This document shows, one piece after another, positions 37,969 through 46,883 of a DNA stretch of 64,000 nucleotides (its first letter is position 1; the number at the start of each line of letters is the position of its first letter). A program made the translations under genes and the position numbers. The notes under the pieces were generated by a model. The model saw only the letters and a list, made by a program, of their open reading frames with translations. It was not told where the DNA came from and did not search any database. The stretch lies in the NCBI GenBank assembly GCA_963772225.1, contig CAVYWD010000001.1:806001-870000 (forward strand). Reading direction: 5' to 3'. Source of the stretch: CAVYWD01 sp963772225. Its GTDB lineage: Bacteria; Myxococcota; Myxococcia; Myxococcales; UBA5297.

Positions 37969-39711
37969 TCAAGCGGCGATCGGAAGCCGGAATGTCACGG
38001 AGGTGCCGCACCCCGGCTCGCTCTGCACCTCGATGGTGCCCCCGTGCCGGGCGACGATGCCGTAGGCCGCGGTGAGCCCCAGCCCGAGCCCACCTCCGAC
38101 GCCGCGGGTGGTGAAGAACGGGTCGAACATGCGCGCGCGCACCTCGGGAGACATGCCGCACCCTTGGTCGTCGATGTGCACGACCACGGCATCGCGGTCG
38201 CGCTCGGTGCCGACCTGGATGGGGGAATCCTCCTCGGAGGCCTGGAGCGCGTTGCGCAGCACGTTGGCGAAGGCGATCTCCAGCTGGAGCGGCTCGGCGA
38301 GGATGCGCGCGTCGGCGTGCCCCACCACCGCGACCCGGTCCGAGGGGACCCCGGCGCGCTTGACCGCGCGCTCGAGGATCGCGAAAGGGTCCTCGGTGGA
38401 GCGCGGGGCGACCGATTCGTGCGCCAGCTCCTTGAGGGCGCGGACGATCTCGTGGACGCGCTTGCCGCCGGTGATCGACTCGTCGAGGATGACCGGGGCC
38501 TCTTCAATCGCCTCTTCGGCGTCGCGGGAGACGAGGTCGGTGCCGCGCAAGAGCTCGAGCGCGCGGTCTTCGCGCCCGCTCCTGGCCAGGCTCTGGACAA
38601 CGCTCAGCCGGGAGAACGCCTTCCGGATGTCGTCGAAGCAGGCGGTGAGCGTGTTCAGGTTCGAGATGAGGAAGCCCAGAGGGTTGTTGATCTCGTGGGC
38701 GGCGCCGGCCGCGAGCTGGCCGACGGAGGCCATGCGCTGCGACTCGCGGAGGCGCTCCTCCAGGCGGCGGGCGTCGGTCACGTCGCGGTAGTGGGCCACG
38801 GTGACGCCGCCTTCCATGGGGAAGAACGACACCTGGAACGTCCGGGAGCGCAGGCAGACTTCGCTGGGCTCCTCGGCCCCCGCGCCGCCCAAGCAGCCGA
38901 GGCAGGGCGCGGACCGGTTGGCGAGAATGCGGTGGCAACGCGCTCCCACGACGCCGCGGATGTCCTGGCGCGCCAACCGGGCCACGGCGAGGTTGGCGCG
39001 CCGGATCACGTAGCCCTCGAGCAGGATGAGCGGGTCGTGGATGGCGTCGAAGGTCTTCTCCCACTCCACCTTGGCCCGGGCGATCATCGCGGTGCGCTCG
39101 GCGATGCGCTGCTCGAGCACCTCGTTGTTGCGCCGGATCTCCTCGCGCGACCGGACGAGCTCCGCGGTGACTCGGCTGTTCTTCACCGCCAGCGCGACGT
39201 GGGGCGCGAGCCACCGGAGCACCTGGAGGTCCTTGAGCTCGAAGCGACCGCCGCCCACCGGATTGACCGCCTGGAGCACGCCGCAGACCTCGCCGCCCGC
39301 GAACAGCGGAACCGCGACGAGCGAGCGGGTGGGTCTGTGCTCCAAGGCGTCGAGAGCCCCGGTGAACCGCGGGTCGGCGGGGGCGTCGGCGACCAGGGCG
39401 GGCTTCTTGTTCAGCGCGACCCAACCGGCCACGCACGTTCCTTTGGGCAGCCGAGCGGGCTCGTCGCCAGCGCCCGCGCTGACGATGAGCTCGCCCGTCG
39501 CCTCGTCCAACAGGAGCAGGCTCGCGCCCTCGGCGCCCACCAGCTCGCAGGTCTTCCTCGCGGCGACCGCACAGAGGGTCGGCGCGTCCAGCGTGCCGAT
39601 GATGGACTCGGCCACCTCGTTGACCATCACCGACTGCACCGAGGCGCTCATGCCCTCGGCGGCGGGAAGCGCGGCGAGGCCGCCCGAAGGCTGTTGAAGC
39701 TGCTCGGCCAT
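37969..39711 (-). CDS. GAF-PAS sensor histidine kinase
   Basis: 580 aa. Residues about 25-185 form a GAF domain (ASLLLLDEATGELIV, LPKGTCVAGWVALNKKPALVAD, SLVAVPLFAGGEVCGVLQAVNP); next a coiled coil (EVLEQRIAERTAMIARAKVEW) and a PAS domain (about 225-335) with Cys in GARCHRIL and APCLGC; a HisKA with His in AAGAAHEINNPLGF; then an HATPase with NVLRNALQAS, VHIDDQGCGMSP and GLGLGLTAAYGI. No membrane helix, so the signal is cytosolic. It lies 39 bases after the response regulator at 39751-40278 on the same strand; together they look like a split form of the REC-PAS-kinase encoded downstream. Confidence 0.93.
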   Translation of the reverse strand: MAEQLQQPSGGLAALPAAEGMSASVQSVMVNEVAESIIGTLDAPTLCAVAARKTCELVGAEGASLLLLDEATGELIVSAGAGDEPARLPKGTCVAGWVALNKKPALVADAPADPRFTGALDALEHRPTRSLVAVPLFAGGEVCGVLQAVNPVGGGRFELKDLQVLRWLAPHVALAVKNSRVTAELVRSREEIRRNNEVLEQRIAERTAMIARAKVEWEKTFDAIHDPLILLEGYVIRRANLAVARLARQDIRGVVGARCHRILANRSAPCLGCLGGAGAEEPSEVCLRSRTFQVSFFPMEGGVTVAHYRDVTDARRLEERLRESQRMASVGQLAAGAAHEINNPLGFLISNLNTLTACFDDIRKAFSRLSVVQSLARSGREDRALELLRGTDLVSRDAEEAIEEAPVILDESITGGKRVHEIVRALKELAHESVAPRSTEDPFAILERAVKRAGVPSDRVAVVGHADARILAEPLQLEIAFANVLRNALQASEEDSPIQVGTERDRDAVVVHIDDQGCGMSPEVRARMFDPFFTTRGVGGGLGLGLTAAYGIVARHGGTIEVQSEPGCGTSVTFRLPIAA

Positions 39712-39750
39712 TCCGACCTCGTCTCGCGCCAGCCCTTCGGAGGCGCGCGC

Positions 39751-40278
39751 CTAGTGCCTCAGGGCGCGCAACTCCTCCTCGGTGATGACGATGGCGCCCT
39801 GGGCGTCGCGGACGACGTTGGAGATACCGGGGAACTTGGTCTCGAGATCGCGGATGAAGTCCGCCTGGCGGCGGACCGCCGACAGGAGGCGACGGTTCTC
39901 GCGCTCGAGCTCGATCTGCTCGAAGGCGAGGTGGAGGATCACCTTGAGCTCCAGGTCGTCCCAAGGCTTCTGCAGGAACCGATAGATTTCGCCCTCGTTG
40001 ATCGCCTTGATCGCCGTTTCCATGTCGGCGTGGCCGGTGAGCATGATCCGCCCGATGCCGGGGTGGCGGTCGTGGACCAGCTTGAGGAACTCCAGGCCCG
40101 TCATGCGGGGCATCAGGTGGTCGCTCACCACCACGTCGATCGGCTGCTGCTTGAGGATCTCGAGCCCCTCCTCCGGTCCCGCCGCGGCGAACACGGTGTA
40201 GCTCTCTTTGCGAAGAGCTCGCTTGAGTGCGCTGCGCACGTTCTCCTCGTCGTCTACGATCAGCAGCGTTCTCGGCAT
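39751..40278 (-). CDS. response regulator with C-terminal coiled coil (HupR/RpfG-type receiver)
   Basis: 175 aa from ATG 40278, with GAGG seven bases before it. Receiver domain: LLIVDDEENVRSALKRALRK, Asp in VVVSDHLMPRMTG, Thr in IMLTGHAD, Lys in FLQKPWDDLE. After it comes a helix (HLAFEQIELERENRRLLSAVRR) and a short tail ending in EEELRALRH; no DNA-binding or enzyme domain is seen. The receiver and helix are very like the N-terminal part of the REC-PAS-kinase at 35924. The output is probably through contact with the kinase encoded next. Confidence 0.92.
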   Translation of the reverse strand: MPRTLLIVDDEENVRSALKRALRKESYTVFAAAGPEEGLEILKQQPIDVVVSDHLMPRMTGLEFLKLVHDRHPGIGRIMLTGHADMETAIKAINEGEIYRFLQKPWDDLELKVILHLAFEQIELERENRRLLSAVRRQADFIRDLETKFPGISNVVRDAQGAIVITEEELRALRH

Positions 40279-40473
40279 GACGCACCTCAAGGGCTATTTC
40301 TCAGTGCGGATGCAAACCGGGCGCCACGGCCGCTCCCACGGGCAGTCGCGGACTTGTCGATGGGAGCCTGGGGCGCGGGCGACCTGTTGCCGAGCGGCGC
40401 TGATTCACCCCTCGCACACGCGCGCGGGCGACAAGGGTCTAAACGGAACCAAGGGGCCGCAGCGACCTGGCCC

Positions 40474-40890
40474 TTATGGCGAAGGGGCGGGCGCCATGCC
40501 GTACTGTTCCTTCTCGCTTCGGACGTAGAAGCGGACCGCCAGCGGGTCGAGCTTCAAAATCCGTTCGGCGGCGTCTCGAGGGACGACGGCCCAGGGGAAG
40601 TCGGGCTGATTGGGCCACTCCACGACCGCCCACGCCCCCTTCTCCAGTCAATCCCTGGAGGCGTCGTCGATGACGAGGCGCCGCATCTTCTTGGAGCGGG
40701 TGGTGAAGAAGAACGTGCACTCGCCGGGGCCGGGCTGGATCCGAGAGCTCGCGACGATTTCGGCGATGTGCGTGCGCTTCGCCGCCTGCTCGCGATTGAG
40801 CCGGGCCGAGCGCTGCTCGGCGCTCTCACCCGGCCGATAGTCTTCGGGGATGACCCCCGCCTGAACGAGCTTGTCCTTGAGGCTCTGCAT
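40474..40890 (-). pseudogene. DUF2058-like protein interrupted by an in-frame TGA
   Basis: Read through, 138 aa from ATG 40890: MQSLKDKLVQAGVIPEDYR at the N-terminus, a basic helix, FFFTTRSKKMRRLVIDDASRD, then TGA at 40648-40650, and in the same frame LEKGAWAVVEWPNQPDFPWAVV, PRDAAERILKLDPLAVRFYV. The whole matches the general shape of DUF2058 (YaiL) nucleic-acid-associated proteins. The stop reads GAT TGA CTG; GAT CGA CTG would give Asp-Arg-Leu as expected, so a C-to-T change in a GATC explains it. Two half-proteins, or readthrough, are less likely. A single selenocysteine is unlikely, as the position is not a Cys site. Confidence 0.62.
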
Positions 40891-41317
40891 GACGCGCCTC
40901 CGAGGCGACAATCGCCCCAAGAGCCGTAAACCTTAGATCCGCCGCGATGCCCGTGGAAGAGAAGAATCCCAGGAGCACGCCGACAGCCAGTCGGAAGCGG
41001 AGCTCGCGGCCGCGGCGTTGCTCTTCGCTCTCGCCGCTGCGCTCTTGTGGCAGGCAGCCGGGCGGCGCCACTTTGCCGAGGCAGGTCGGCCGGGTTGGGC
41101 GCCGCTGGTCCCCTTCCCCGGCCTCTTCGCGCCCGTCCTCGCCTTCGGGCGCTCGACCCACGGGCGGGCACGCGGAACCAGACGTGGGCTCGGCCTGACG
41201 ACCTCGCCGCCGCGCTGAAAGGCCTCGAGGGGAAGCGCCGACCTTCCGCGCGCGTTTGCCGCCTGAAGGCCGCTTTCGCAATTCAGAGGGGCGGCTCCCG
41301 AAAAAGGTCAGGTGCAA
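40891..41317. other. spacer with a possible broken small membrane-protein gene
   Basis: On the plus strand from ATG 40947 a basic leader (MPVEEKNPRSTPTASRKRS) is followed, in another frame, by a hydrophobic helix (LLFALAAALLWQAAG) and a Pro-rich stretch to a stop at about 41,218. It might be one small membrane protein with a frameshift, but no family is recognised and chance cannot be excluded. Confidence 0.25.
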
Positions 41318-42463
41318 ATGGAGAACGCTCCGGCGGCATCCGGTCCGGCGCGAGCCGGCGCGGCTCGCAGGCGCTGGCTCTTGCGAGCAGCGGTCTGGGC
41401 CGCGGGGCTCGCCGCGAGCATCGCCATTGCCGGCAGCGCTTTCTTCCGCATCCACCGGACGGCAGCGGGCCTCGCCTTGGCGCCGCGCTTCGCGCTCGGG
41501 GCCTGGGCGGCCAATCTGCAGAGCCACCTGCCGTGGGCCGCGGGCTTCGCGCTCCTCACCGCGTGCGTGATCCCCCTGCGCGCGCTCCAGTGGCGCTTCA
41601 CGCTGGGCCCGCACCCTCCCGGCTTCTTCGCGCGCTACCACGCCATCGCCATCGGCGCCTTCGTGCACAATGCCGCGCCGGGCCAGCTGGGCGAATTCAC
41701 TCGGGCCCTCCTCCTTTCCAAGGGCCACGGCCTGCCCTTCTTCCAGAGCCTGGGCTCGGTGCTCACCGGCAAGCTGCTCGAGCTGGCTGCGCTCGTGGCG
41801 CTGGCGGCGCTCGCCCTAGCCGGCCCGGGTGCGGGTTTCTCCGGCCGGATCGGGCCGGCGTTGGCCGGCGCCGCTGGGCTCTTCCTCGCGCTCTTCGCCG
41901 CGGTGCAGCTCCTCGCCCGCCGCGCCGAGCGCTGGAGCGTCGCGCTCGAGCGCCAACGCCGCTGGCCGCGCCTGAGCGCGGCGCTTCGCCACCTCGGCGC
42001 CGGGCTCGTCCCTGCGCGCTCGCCGCGCCGCACTGCGCTGGCCCTGGCGGCCTCTTTCGGGCCGGTCGGGACATCGGCGTTGGCGTACGGCCTGGCGCTC
42101 CACGGCGTGGGCGTGCCGCGCGGGCTCTTCGCCGGAGGGATCGTGCTCGGCGCGGTCTGCCTGGGCCAGCTCACGCCCGGCCTGCCCATCGGCACCGGCA
42201 TGTACTACCTGACCACGAGCTGGGCCGCGCGGGCGCTGGGCGCGAGCCCCGCGCAAGCCGCCGCCTTCGCCGCGCTCGCCCACCTCTCCGCGCTCGCCTC
42301 GCAGCTCACGGTGGGGCTCGCCTCGGTGCTCCTGTGCCGCCGCTCCTGGGGAGAGCTCCTTCGCAGCGCTCTGGCGCTTGCCGGGCGGCCCGCCTCGCGG
42401 TACTTAATGGACCGCTGCTGCGACGTCCCACCGAGCGCGACAGGCACCTCCCCTCCTCGATGA
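41318..42463 (+). CDS. lysylphosphatidylglycerol synthase TM-region / flippase-like membrane protein (UPF0104)
   Basis: 381 aa from ATG 41318 (AGGTCAGG upstream). About eight membrane helices. Family signs: ALQWRFTLG near the second helix, FVHNAAPGQLGEFTRALLLSKGHGL (the conserved P-G-x-x-G-E-x-x-R element of the AglD/MprF transmembrane family), SLGSVLTGKLLELAALVALA, and GQLTPGLPIGTGMYYL, which is the second P-G-x-G signature. Such proteins flip or accommodate lipid substrates in the membrane. The C-terminus overlaps the next gene by four bases (ATGA), so the pair is probably translationally coupled. No soluble GNAT domain of MprF is present, so it is the membrane module alone. Confidence 0.85.
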   Translation: MENAPAASGPARAGAARRRWLLRAAVWAAGLAASIAIAGSAFFRIHRTAAGLALAPRFALGAWAANLQSHLPWAAGFALLTACVIPLRALQWRFTLGPHPPGFFARYHAIAIGAFVHNAAPGQLGEFTRALLLSKGHGLPFFQSLGSVLTGKLLELAALVALAALALAGPGAGFSGRIGPALAGAAGLFLALFAAVQLLARRAERWSVALERQRRWPRLSAALRHLGAGLVPARSPRRTALALAASFGPVGTSALAYGLALHGVGVPRGLFAGGIVLGAVCLGQLTPGLPIGTGMYYLTTSWAARALGASPAQAAAFAALAHLSALASQLTVGLASVLLCRRSWGELLRSALALAGRPASRYLMDRCCDVPPSATGTSPPR

Positions 42464-43593
42464 GCCAGGGTCAGATCAGCGCGATGCGGTGCCTCGCCTG
42501 CGGGTGCAGCGTCCCGTCGCGCGGCGATCCTTCTCGCTGCCCGGACTGCGGCGACGCCGGCCTCCTGGACCTCTCGTACGACCTTCAGGACGCCGCGCGC
42601 ACCCTCGACCGCGCCTCTCTGGAACGGCGCGAACCCTGGATGTGGCGGTACCGCGAGCTCCTGCCCATGGACGAGCTCGCCGATCTGCCACACCTCCAGG
42701 TCGGCATGACGCCCGTGTACGGCGCGCCTCGGCTGGCCCGAAAGCTGGGCGTCGCCGGCCTCTGGCTCAAGGACGAGGGCCGCTCTCCCACCCGGTCGGT
42801 TTGGGACCGGCCGGCGCTGCTCTGTGCGCTCATGGCGCGCGAGCGGGGCCGCAAAGTCATCGCCACCTCGGGTGACGCCGCGGCGGTGGGCGCGGTCGCC
42901 TGCGCCGCGGCCGCGCTGGGCCTCAAGGCCGCGGCGTTCTCGGGGCCAGGCGCACATGCCGCGGCGGCGTTCGGCGCCGCCCGCTTCTGGGCCGGCTCGG
43001 CCGAGCTCGACCGCGCGCGGTGCCAGGAGTCCTGCGCCCGCTTCTCGTGGGCGAACGCGACCGAGGGCGAGAGCCCCTACGTCGCCGATGGCTTCAAGAC
43101 CCTCGCGCACGAGGTCGCCGAGCAGCTCATCGAGCGCCTCCCCGACTGGATCGCCATCCCCGCTTCGCCGCCCAGCCTCGCCGTCGCCGTCTCCAAGGGG
43201 TTGCGAGAGATGGCCGGCCTGCGCCTCCTGCGCGCGCCGCCGCGGTTGCTGGCGGTGGAGCTCGCGTCGGCGCCCCTGGGCTCTGGCGGAGCGGCGAGCG
43301 CGGCGCGGCAGGCGCTAAAGGAGCTCTCCGGCGAGCTCGTGCAGGTGGATGCGGGCCTCGCCGAATCGGCCATGCGCTGGGCGGCACAGGACGTCGGCGT
43401 CGAAGCGAGCCCCGAGGGCGCCGTCGCCCTGGCGGGTCTCGCCCGCGCGCTGGACGACGGCCTCGTCGCCCGGGCGGGCACTGCGCTGGCCCTGCTCACG
43501 GGCGGCAATTCCCCCGCCGCGGACGGCGCGGCAACCCCGGCACCGGACCTCGCGGCCGTGGAGCGCGCCGCGCGGGACCTGGGGCTCACCTAA
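42460..43593 (+). CDS. threonine synthase-like protein lacking the PLP-binding lysine
   Basis: 377 aa. The start ATG overlaps the previous stop (ATGA). It has an N-terminal zinc-ribbon-like patch (CLACGC ... CPDCG) as in many threonine synthases, then LQVGMTPVYGAPRLARKLG and LWLKDEGRSPTRSVWDRPALL. In active enzymes the last segment reads NPTGSFKDR, with Lys holding pyridoxal phosphate; here Lys is replaced by Trp. The phosphate-binding loop is still recognisable (ATSGDAAAVGAVACAAA) but with Asp for Asn, and the end LTGGN looks like the usual TGxG/GN region. It cannot act as a normal PLP enzyme on this sequence. A non-catalytic or new role is possible. Next gene: SsnA-like amidohydrolase. Confidence 0.85.
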   Translation: MSQGQISAMRCLACGCSVPSRGDPSRCPDCGDAGLLDLSYDLQDAARTLDRASLERREPWMWRYRELLPMDELADLPHLQVGMTPVYGAPRLARKLGVAGLWLKDEGRSPTRSVWDRPALLCALMARERGRKVIATSGDAAAVGAVACAAAALGLKAAAFSGPGAHAAAAFGAARFWAGSAELDRARCQESCARFSWANATEGESPYVADGFKTLAHEVAEQLIERLPDWIAIPASPPSLAVAVSKGLREMAGLRLLRAPPRLLAVELASAPLGSGGAASAARQALKELSGELVQVDAGLAESAMRWAAQDVGVEASPEGAVALAGLARALDDGLVARAGTALALLTGGNSPAADGAATPAPDLAAVERAARDLGLT

Positions 43594-43615
43594 AGAACAG
43601 GCAGGCGACCTGGCG

Positions 43616-44905
43616 ATGGGCGAGATCTTGAAGGGCGCGACGCTTCTGGAGTTCAATCCGCCGAAGGCGGAGCGCGCCGACCTGCGGGTCGAGGGCAGCG
43701 CCATCGCCGCCCGCAGCCGCGACCTGCAGCCGCAGCCGGGCGATCGCGTGACAGACCTCTCAGGCAAGTTCGTCATGCCCGGGCTGGTCTGCGCCCACAC
43801 CCACCTCTACTCGGCGCTCGCGCGCGGCATGCCGCCGCCGAAGCAGCCGACGCGCGGGTTCTTGGATGTCCTCGAGCAGGTCTGGTGGAAGCTCGACCGG
43901 GCGCTGGACGAGGAGCTCCTGTCGTTGAGCGCGCAGGTCGGCGCCGCCGAGGCCCTGCTGGCCGGCGTCACGACTTTGGTCGACCACCACGCCTCGCCCT
44001 CTTTCATCGAGGGCTCGCTCTCAGCGGTGCGCGACGGCCTGGAGAAGGTCGGGGCCCGCGGGGTGCTTTGCTACGAGGTCACCGACCGAAACGGCCGGGA
44101 AGGGCGAGAGTCGGGGCTGCGCGAGACCGAGGCCTTTCTGGGCTGCGGGCAGACCACCCGTTGCCGCGCGATGGTGGGCGCCCACGCCTCCCTGACGCTC
44201 GAGGACGAGACGCTCCAGGCCCTGGGCGCGCTGGCGCGGCGCTTCGAGGTCGGCGTCCACTTGCACGTGGCGGAGTCGCTCGACGACGAGAGGGACGCCC
44301 TGCGCCGCGGCGGCACGGGCGCCATCTCCCGCCTCTCCGCCGCGGGGCTCCTGGGCCCGCGGTCCATCCTCGCGCACTGCACGAACCTGTCCTGGGAAGA
44401 CCTCTCGGCCGTGCAGGAGACCGGGGCGTGGATGGTGCACAACCCGCGGTCCAACATGAACAACGCGGTGGGCTACGCGCCCGCTCGCAAGTTCGGCGCG
44501 CGCAAGGCCTTGGGCACCGACGGGCTGAGCGGCGACCTCTTCGCCGAGGCGCAAGTCGCGGTGCTGCGCTCGAGCGAGGCGGAAGCGCCCATCGAGCCCC
44601 TGGCGTGGTTCTCGGGCGGCCACGCGCTGGCGGCGGAGGTGTTCGGCGCGCCGCTCGGCCCCCTGTCAGCAGGCGCCCTCGCCGACCTGGTCGTCCTCGA
44701 TTACCCGAGCCCGACGCCCATCGCCGGCCCCAACCTCTCGAGCCACCTGACCTTCGGCCTCGGCGCCGCGCACGTCGACGGCGTGATGGTGGACGGAGCG
44801 TGGCGCGTGTGGGCCCGACAGGTCCTCAGCCTCGACCACGCCGAGCTGTGCGCGCGGTCGGCCGAAGCGGCGCGCAAGCTCTGGCGCCGCGTCGCCGAGC
44901 TGTAG
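43616..44905 (+). CDS. amidohydrolase family protein (SsnA/chlorohydrolase-like aminohydrolase)
   Basis: 429 aa from ATG 43616, 23 bases after the threonine-synthase-like gene. Metal-dependent TIM-barrel hydrolase of the TrzN/SsnA/guanine deaminase group. Metal and catalytic residues: VMPGLVCAHTHLYSALARG (HxH), GVHLHVAESLDDE (His and Glu), ILAHCTNLSWED (His), and KALGTDGLSGDLF (Asp). MVHNPRSNMNNAVGYAP is the highly conserved block before the last metal ligand. The substrate might be a purine-like or other amino-bearing heterocycle. SsnA itself lies in selenium/purine catabolism clusters in other bacteria, but no such genes are seen here. Confidence 0.87.
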   Translation: MGEILKGATLLEFNPPKAERADLRVEGSAIAARSRDLQPQPGDRVTDLSGKFVMPGLVCAHTHLYSALARGMPPPKQPTRGFLDVLEQVWWKLDRALDEELLSLSAQVGAAEALLAGVTTLVDHHASPSFIEGSLSAVRDGLEKVGARGVLCYEVTDRNGREGRESGLRETEAFLGCGQTTRCRAMVGAHASLTLEDETLQALGALARRFEVGVHLHVAESLDDERDALRRGGTGAISRLSAAGLLGPRSILAHCTNLSWEDLSAVQETGAWMVHNPRSNMNNAVGYAPARKFGARKALGTDGLSGDLFAEAQVAVLRSSEAEAPIEPLAWFSGGHALAAEVFGAPLGPLSAGALADLVVLDYPSPTPIAGPNLSSHLTFGLGAAHVDGVMVDGAWRVWARQVLSLDHAELCARSAEAARKLWRRVAEL

Positions 44906-44931
44906 GCCAAACGCGAGCCAACCTCCAGGGC

Positions 44932-46732
44932 TCAGGGGCCGCAGGTCAGCGACTGGAAGCCCTCTTCCCTTCTCACGCCCACCCGCGTCGCCTCGGGTCC
45001 GAACACGAGGGCCAGCCGCTCATTCGCGGGCACGTCCAGGACCACCGCGCAAGAGATGCCGGCGTCCTTCGAAGAGAGGCTCACGCGGATTCGCCCCGCC
45101 GGGACCTGCGCCAGCACCACTCGGTTGGCGAAGAGCTCGTGCTTGGCGCTCCCCACGGTGGCCGTCACCTTTCCGAGCACCTTGGAGGTGAAGGCGATTT
45201 CTCCGGTCTCACGAGGCGCCGCGTCTCGGGGTGGAGCCCGTCGCTTGGCAGCAGGCGCCGGGGCCGAAAACGGCCGGAGGCCGTGGGGCGCCGGCAACGC
45301 CCTCGGCTCCTTGGCTCCTTCCGGCTTCGAGCGCTCCGGGGCAAAGCTCCCTTCGGAAGCCGAGCGGGGCATCGGCGCGGGAGGAGGAGGCACGGGCTGG
45401 ACGAGCTCTTCCCGCCTGGCGCTCACCGGCTCCGGCGGCGGCGCGGGAATGGCCGACAGCAGCTCGGAGCGGGATCGGCGCGCGGACCATCCGTGAGCGA
45501 CGACGGCGACCTCGACCGCGCCGAGGCCGAGGCCGGCCGCGGCGACCGCGAGCCATCGCCGGCCGAAGCGCACCCCGACCGCGGCCGGCAGCGGATTCGG
45601 GGAGCGCGGCGCCGCTTGCGTCTCCGGCCGCGGGGGCTCCTCGGGAGCGAGCGCACTTGGAGCTTCGAGGGGCGCAGGCCCTTGGGGCGGCGAGGCAGCG
45701 GATGGGAGCTCCGGCAACGCCTTGACCGAAGCGCGCAGCGCCGCCGCGAACTCGCGCACCGAGGCGAACCGGTCCTCCGGTCGCTTGGCCAGGGCGCGGA
45801 AGAGAGCTTCGTTCAGCGCCGGTGGCACGTCGACGCCAGGGCACGGCGCCAGGGGCGGCGCGGCCTTCTCCAGGTGCATGTACATCACGACCACGGGCTC
45901 GGCCGCGTCGAAGGGCAGCTTGCCGCTGAGCAGGCGATAGAGAACGACGCCGAGCGAATACAGAATCGCTCCGGGCGTCGACCACCCCGCGGCCCGCCTG
46001 CTCCGGGCTCATGTACGTGGGGGTGCCGCAGACCGTACCCAGCGTGGTCTTCGGCCCGGAGCCGTCGAACACGGTGGCCTTCGAGATGCCGAAGTCGAGG
46101 ACCTTCACCGCGTAGGAGCCGGACGCCGCGTGAGCCAGGAACAGATTGGCGGGCTTCAGGTCCCGGTGGATGACGCCCTTGTCGTGGGCCACCGCAACGG
46201 CCTCCGCGGCATCGACGACGATGCGGACCGCCTCTTGAGCCGGAAGGGCTCGACTCTCCCCGACGTGGTCGGCGAGCGACTGGCCCCGGAGGAGCTCCAT
46301 GACGTAGTACGCCAGCCCGTCCTCGACCCCGAAGTCGAAGACCTCCGCCAGGCCCGGGTGGCGGATGGAGGCGGCAATGCGGGCCTCCTGCTGGAACCGG
46401 GCGACGAACTGCGCGTCGCGCGCCAGCGAGGGCAGGAGCACCTTGATGGCGTACGGCTTGTGGAGGGCGAGCTGAACGCCCCGATACACGGCGCCCATGG
46501 CGCCCTGGCCAAGGACGCTCTCGAGTCGGTACCGCCCGCCGACCACCTTGCCGACCAGGGAGCCGGGGTCGAACTCGACCTCGGCCGCGCCGGCGACCGT
46601 TCGGCGCGGGCGATTTCCGGAGATGGCGGTGTGGCCGCAGCCGCCGCAGCGCCAACCTTCGCCGCCGGCGTCGGGCAGCATCGGCTGACCACAGGTGCCG
46701 CAGCTCGGAGGCTGAATTTCGGGTGCCACCAT
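44932..46732 (-). CDS. serine/threonine protein kinase with PEGA-like tail, frameshifted
   Basis: Corrected length is 599 aa; GGGAGGA precedes ATG 46732. It begins with a zinc ribbon (CGTCGQPM ... CGGCGH), then a Hanks-type kinase domain: VLGQGAMGAVYRG (glycine loop), YAIKVLLP (Lys), HRDLKPANLFL, LDFGISKA, GTPTYMSPEQAG. The frame is lost at about 45,965, in the middle of the C lobe, and continues one frame over with LYSLGVVLYRLLSGKLPFDAAEP, a Pro-rich linker, a membrane helix (WLAVAAAGLGLGAVEVAVVAHG) and an extracytoplasmic tail. The break reads AGCGATTCTGTAT; without one T it is Ser-Asp-Leu-Tyr, as in the family. As written the kinase is truncated. Divergent from the PATAN-like gene. Confidence 0.88.
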
Positions 46733-46883
46733 CGATTCCTCCCGCGGCCATTCTAGCAGCTGCCCGAGCGGCCGGAGGCCCAAGCGATAGCCGCGGCGGG
46801 CAAGGGCCGACCGGGACTCCAGCGCGGCGGCTCGCTCGACCAGGGCGCGAACGGCACGCGCCGCACGCCGCGCGCCAGAGGTC

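Noticed and set aside
40648..40650. Selenocysteine codon in the DUF2058-like gene
   Set aside because: The family is not a selenoprotein, the site is expected to be Arg (CGA), and no SECIS-like stem was apparent after the TGA.
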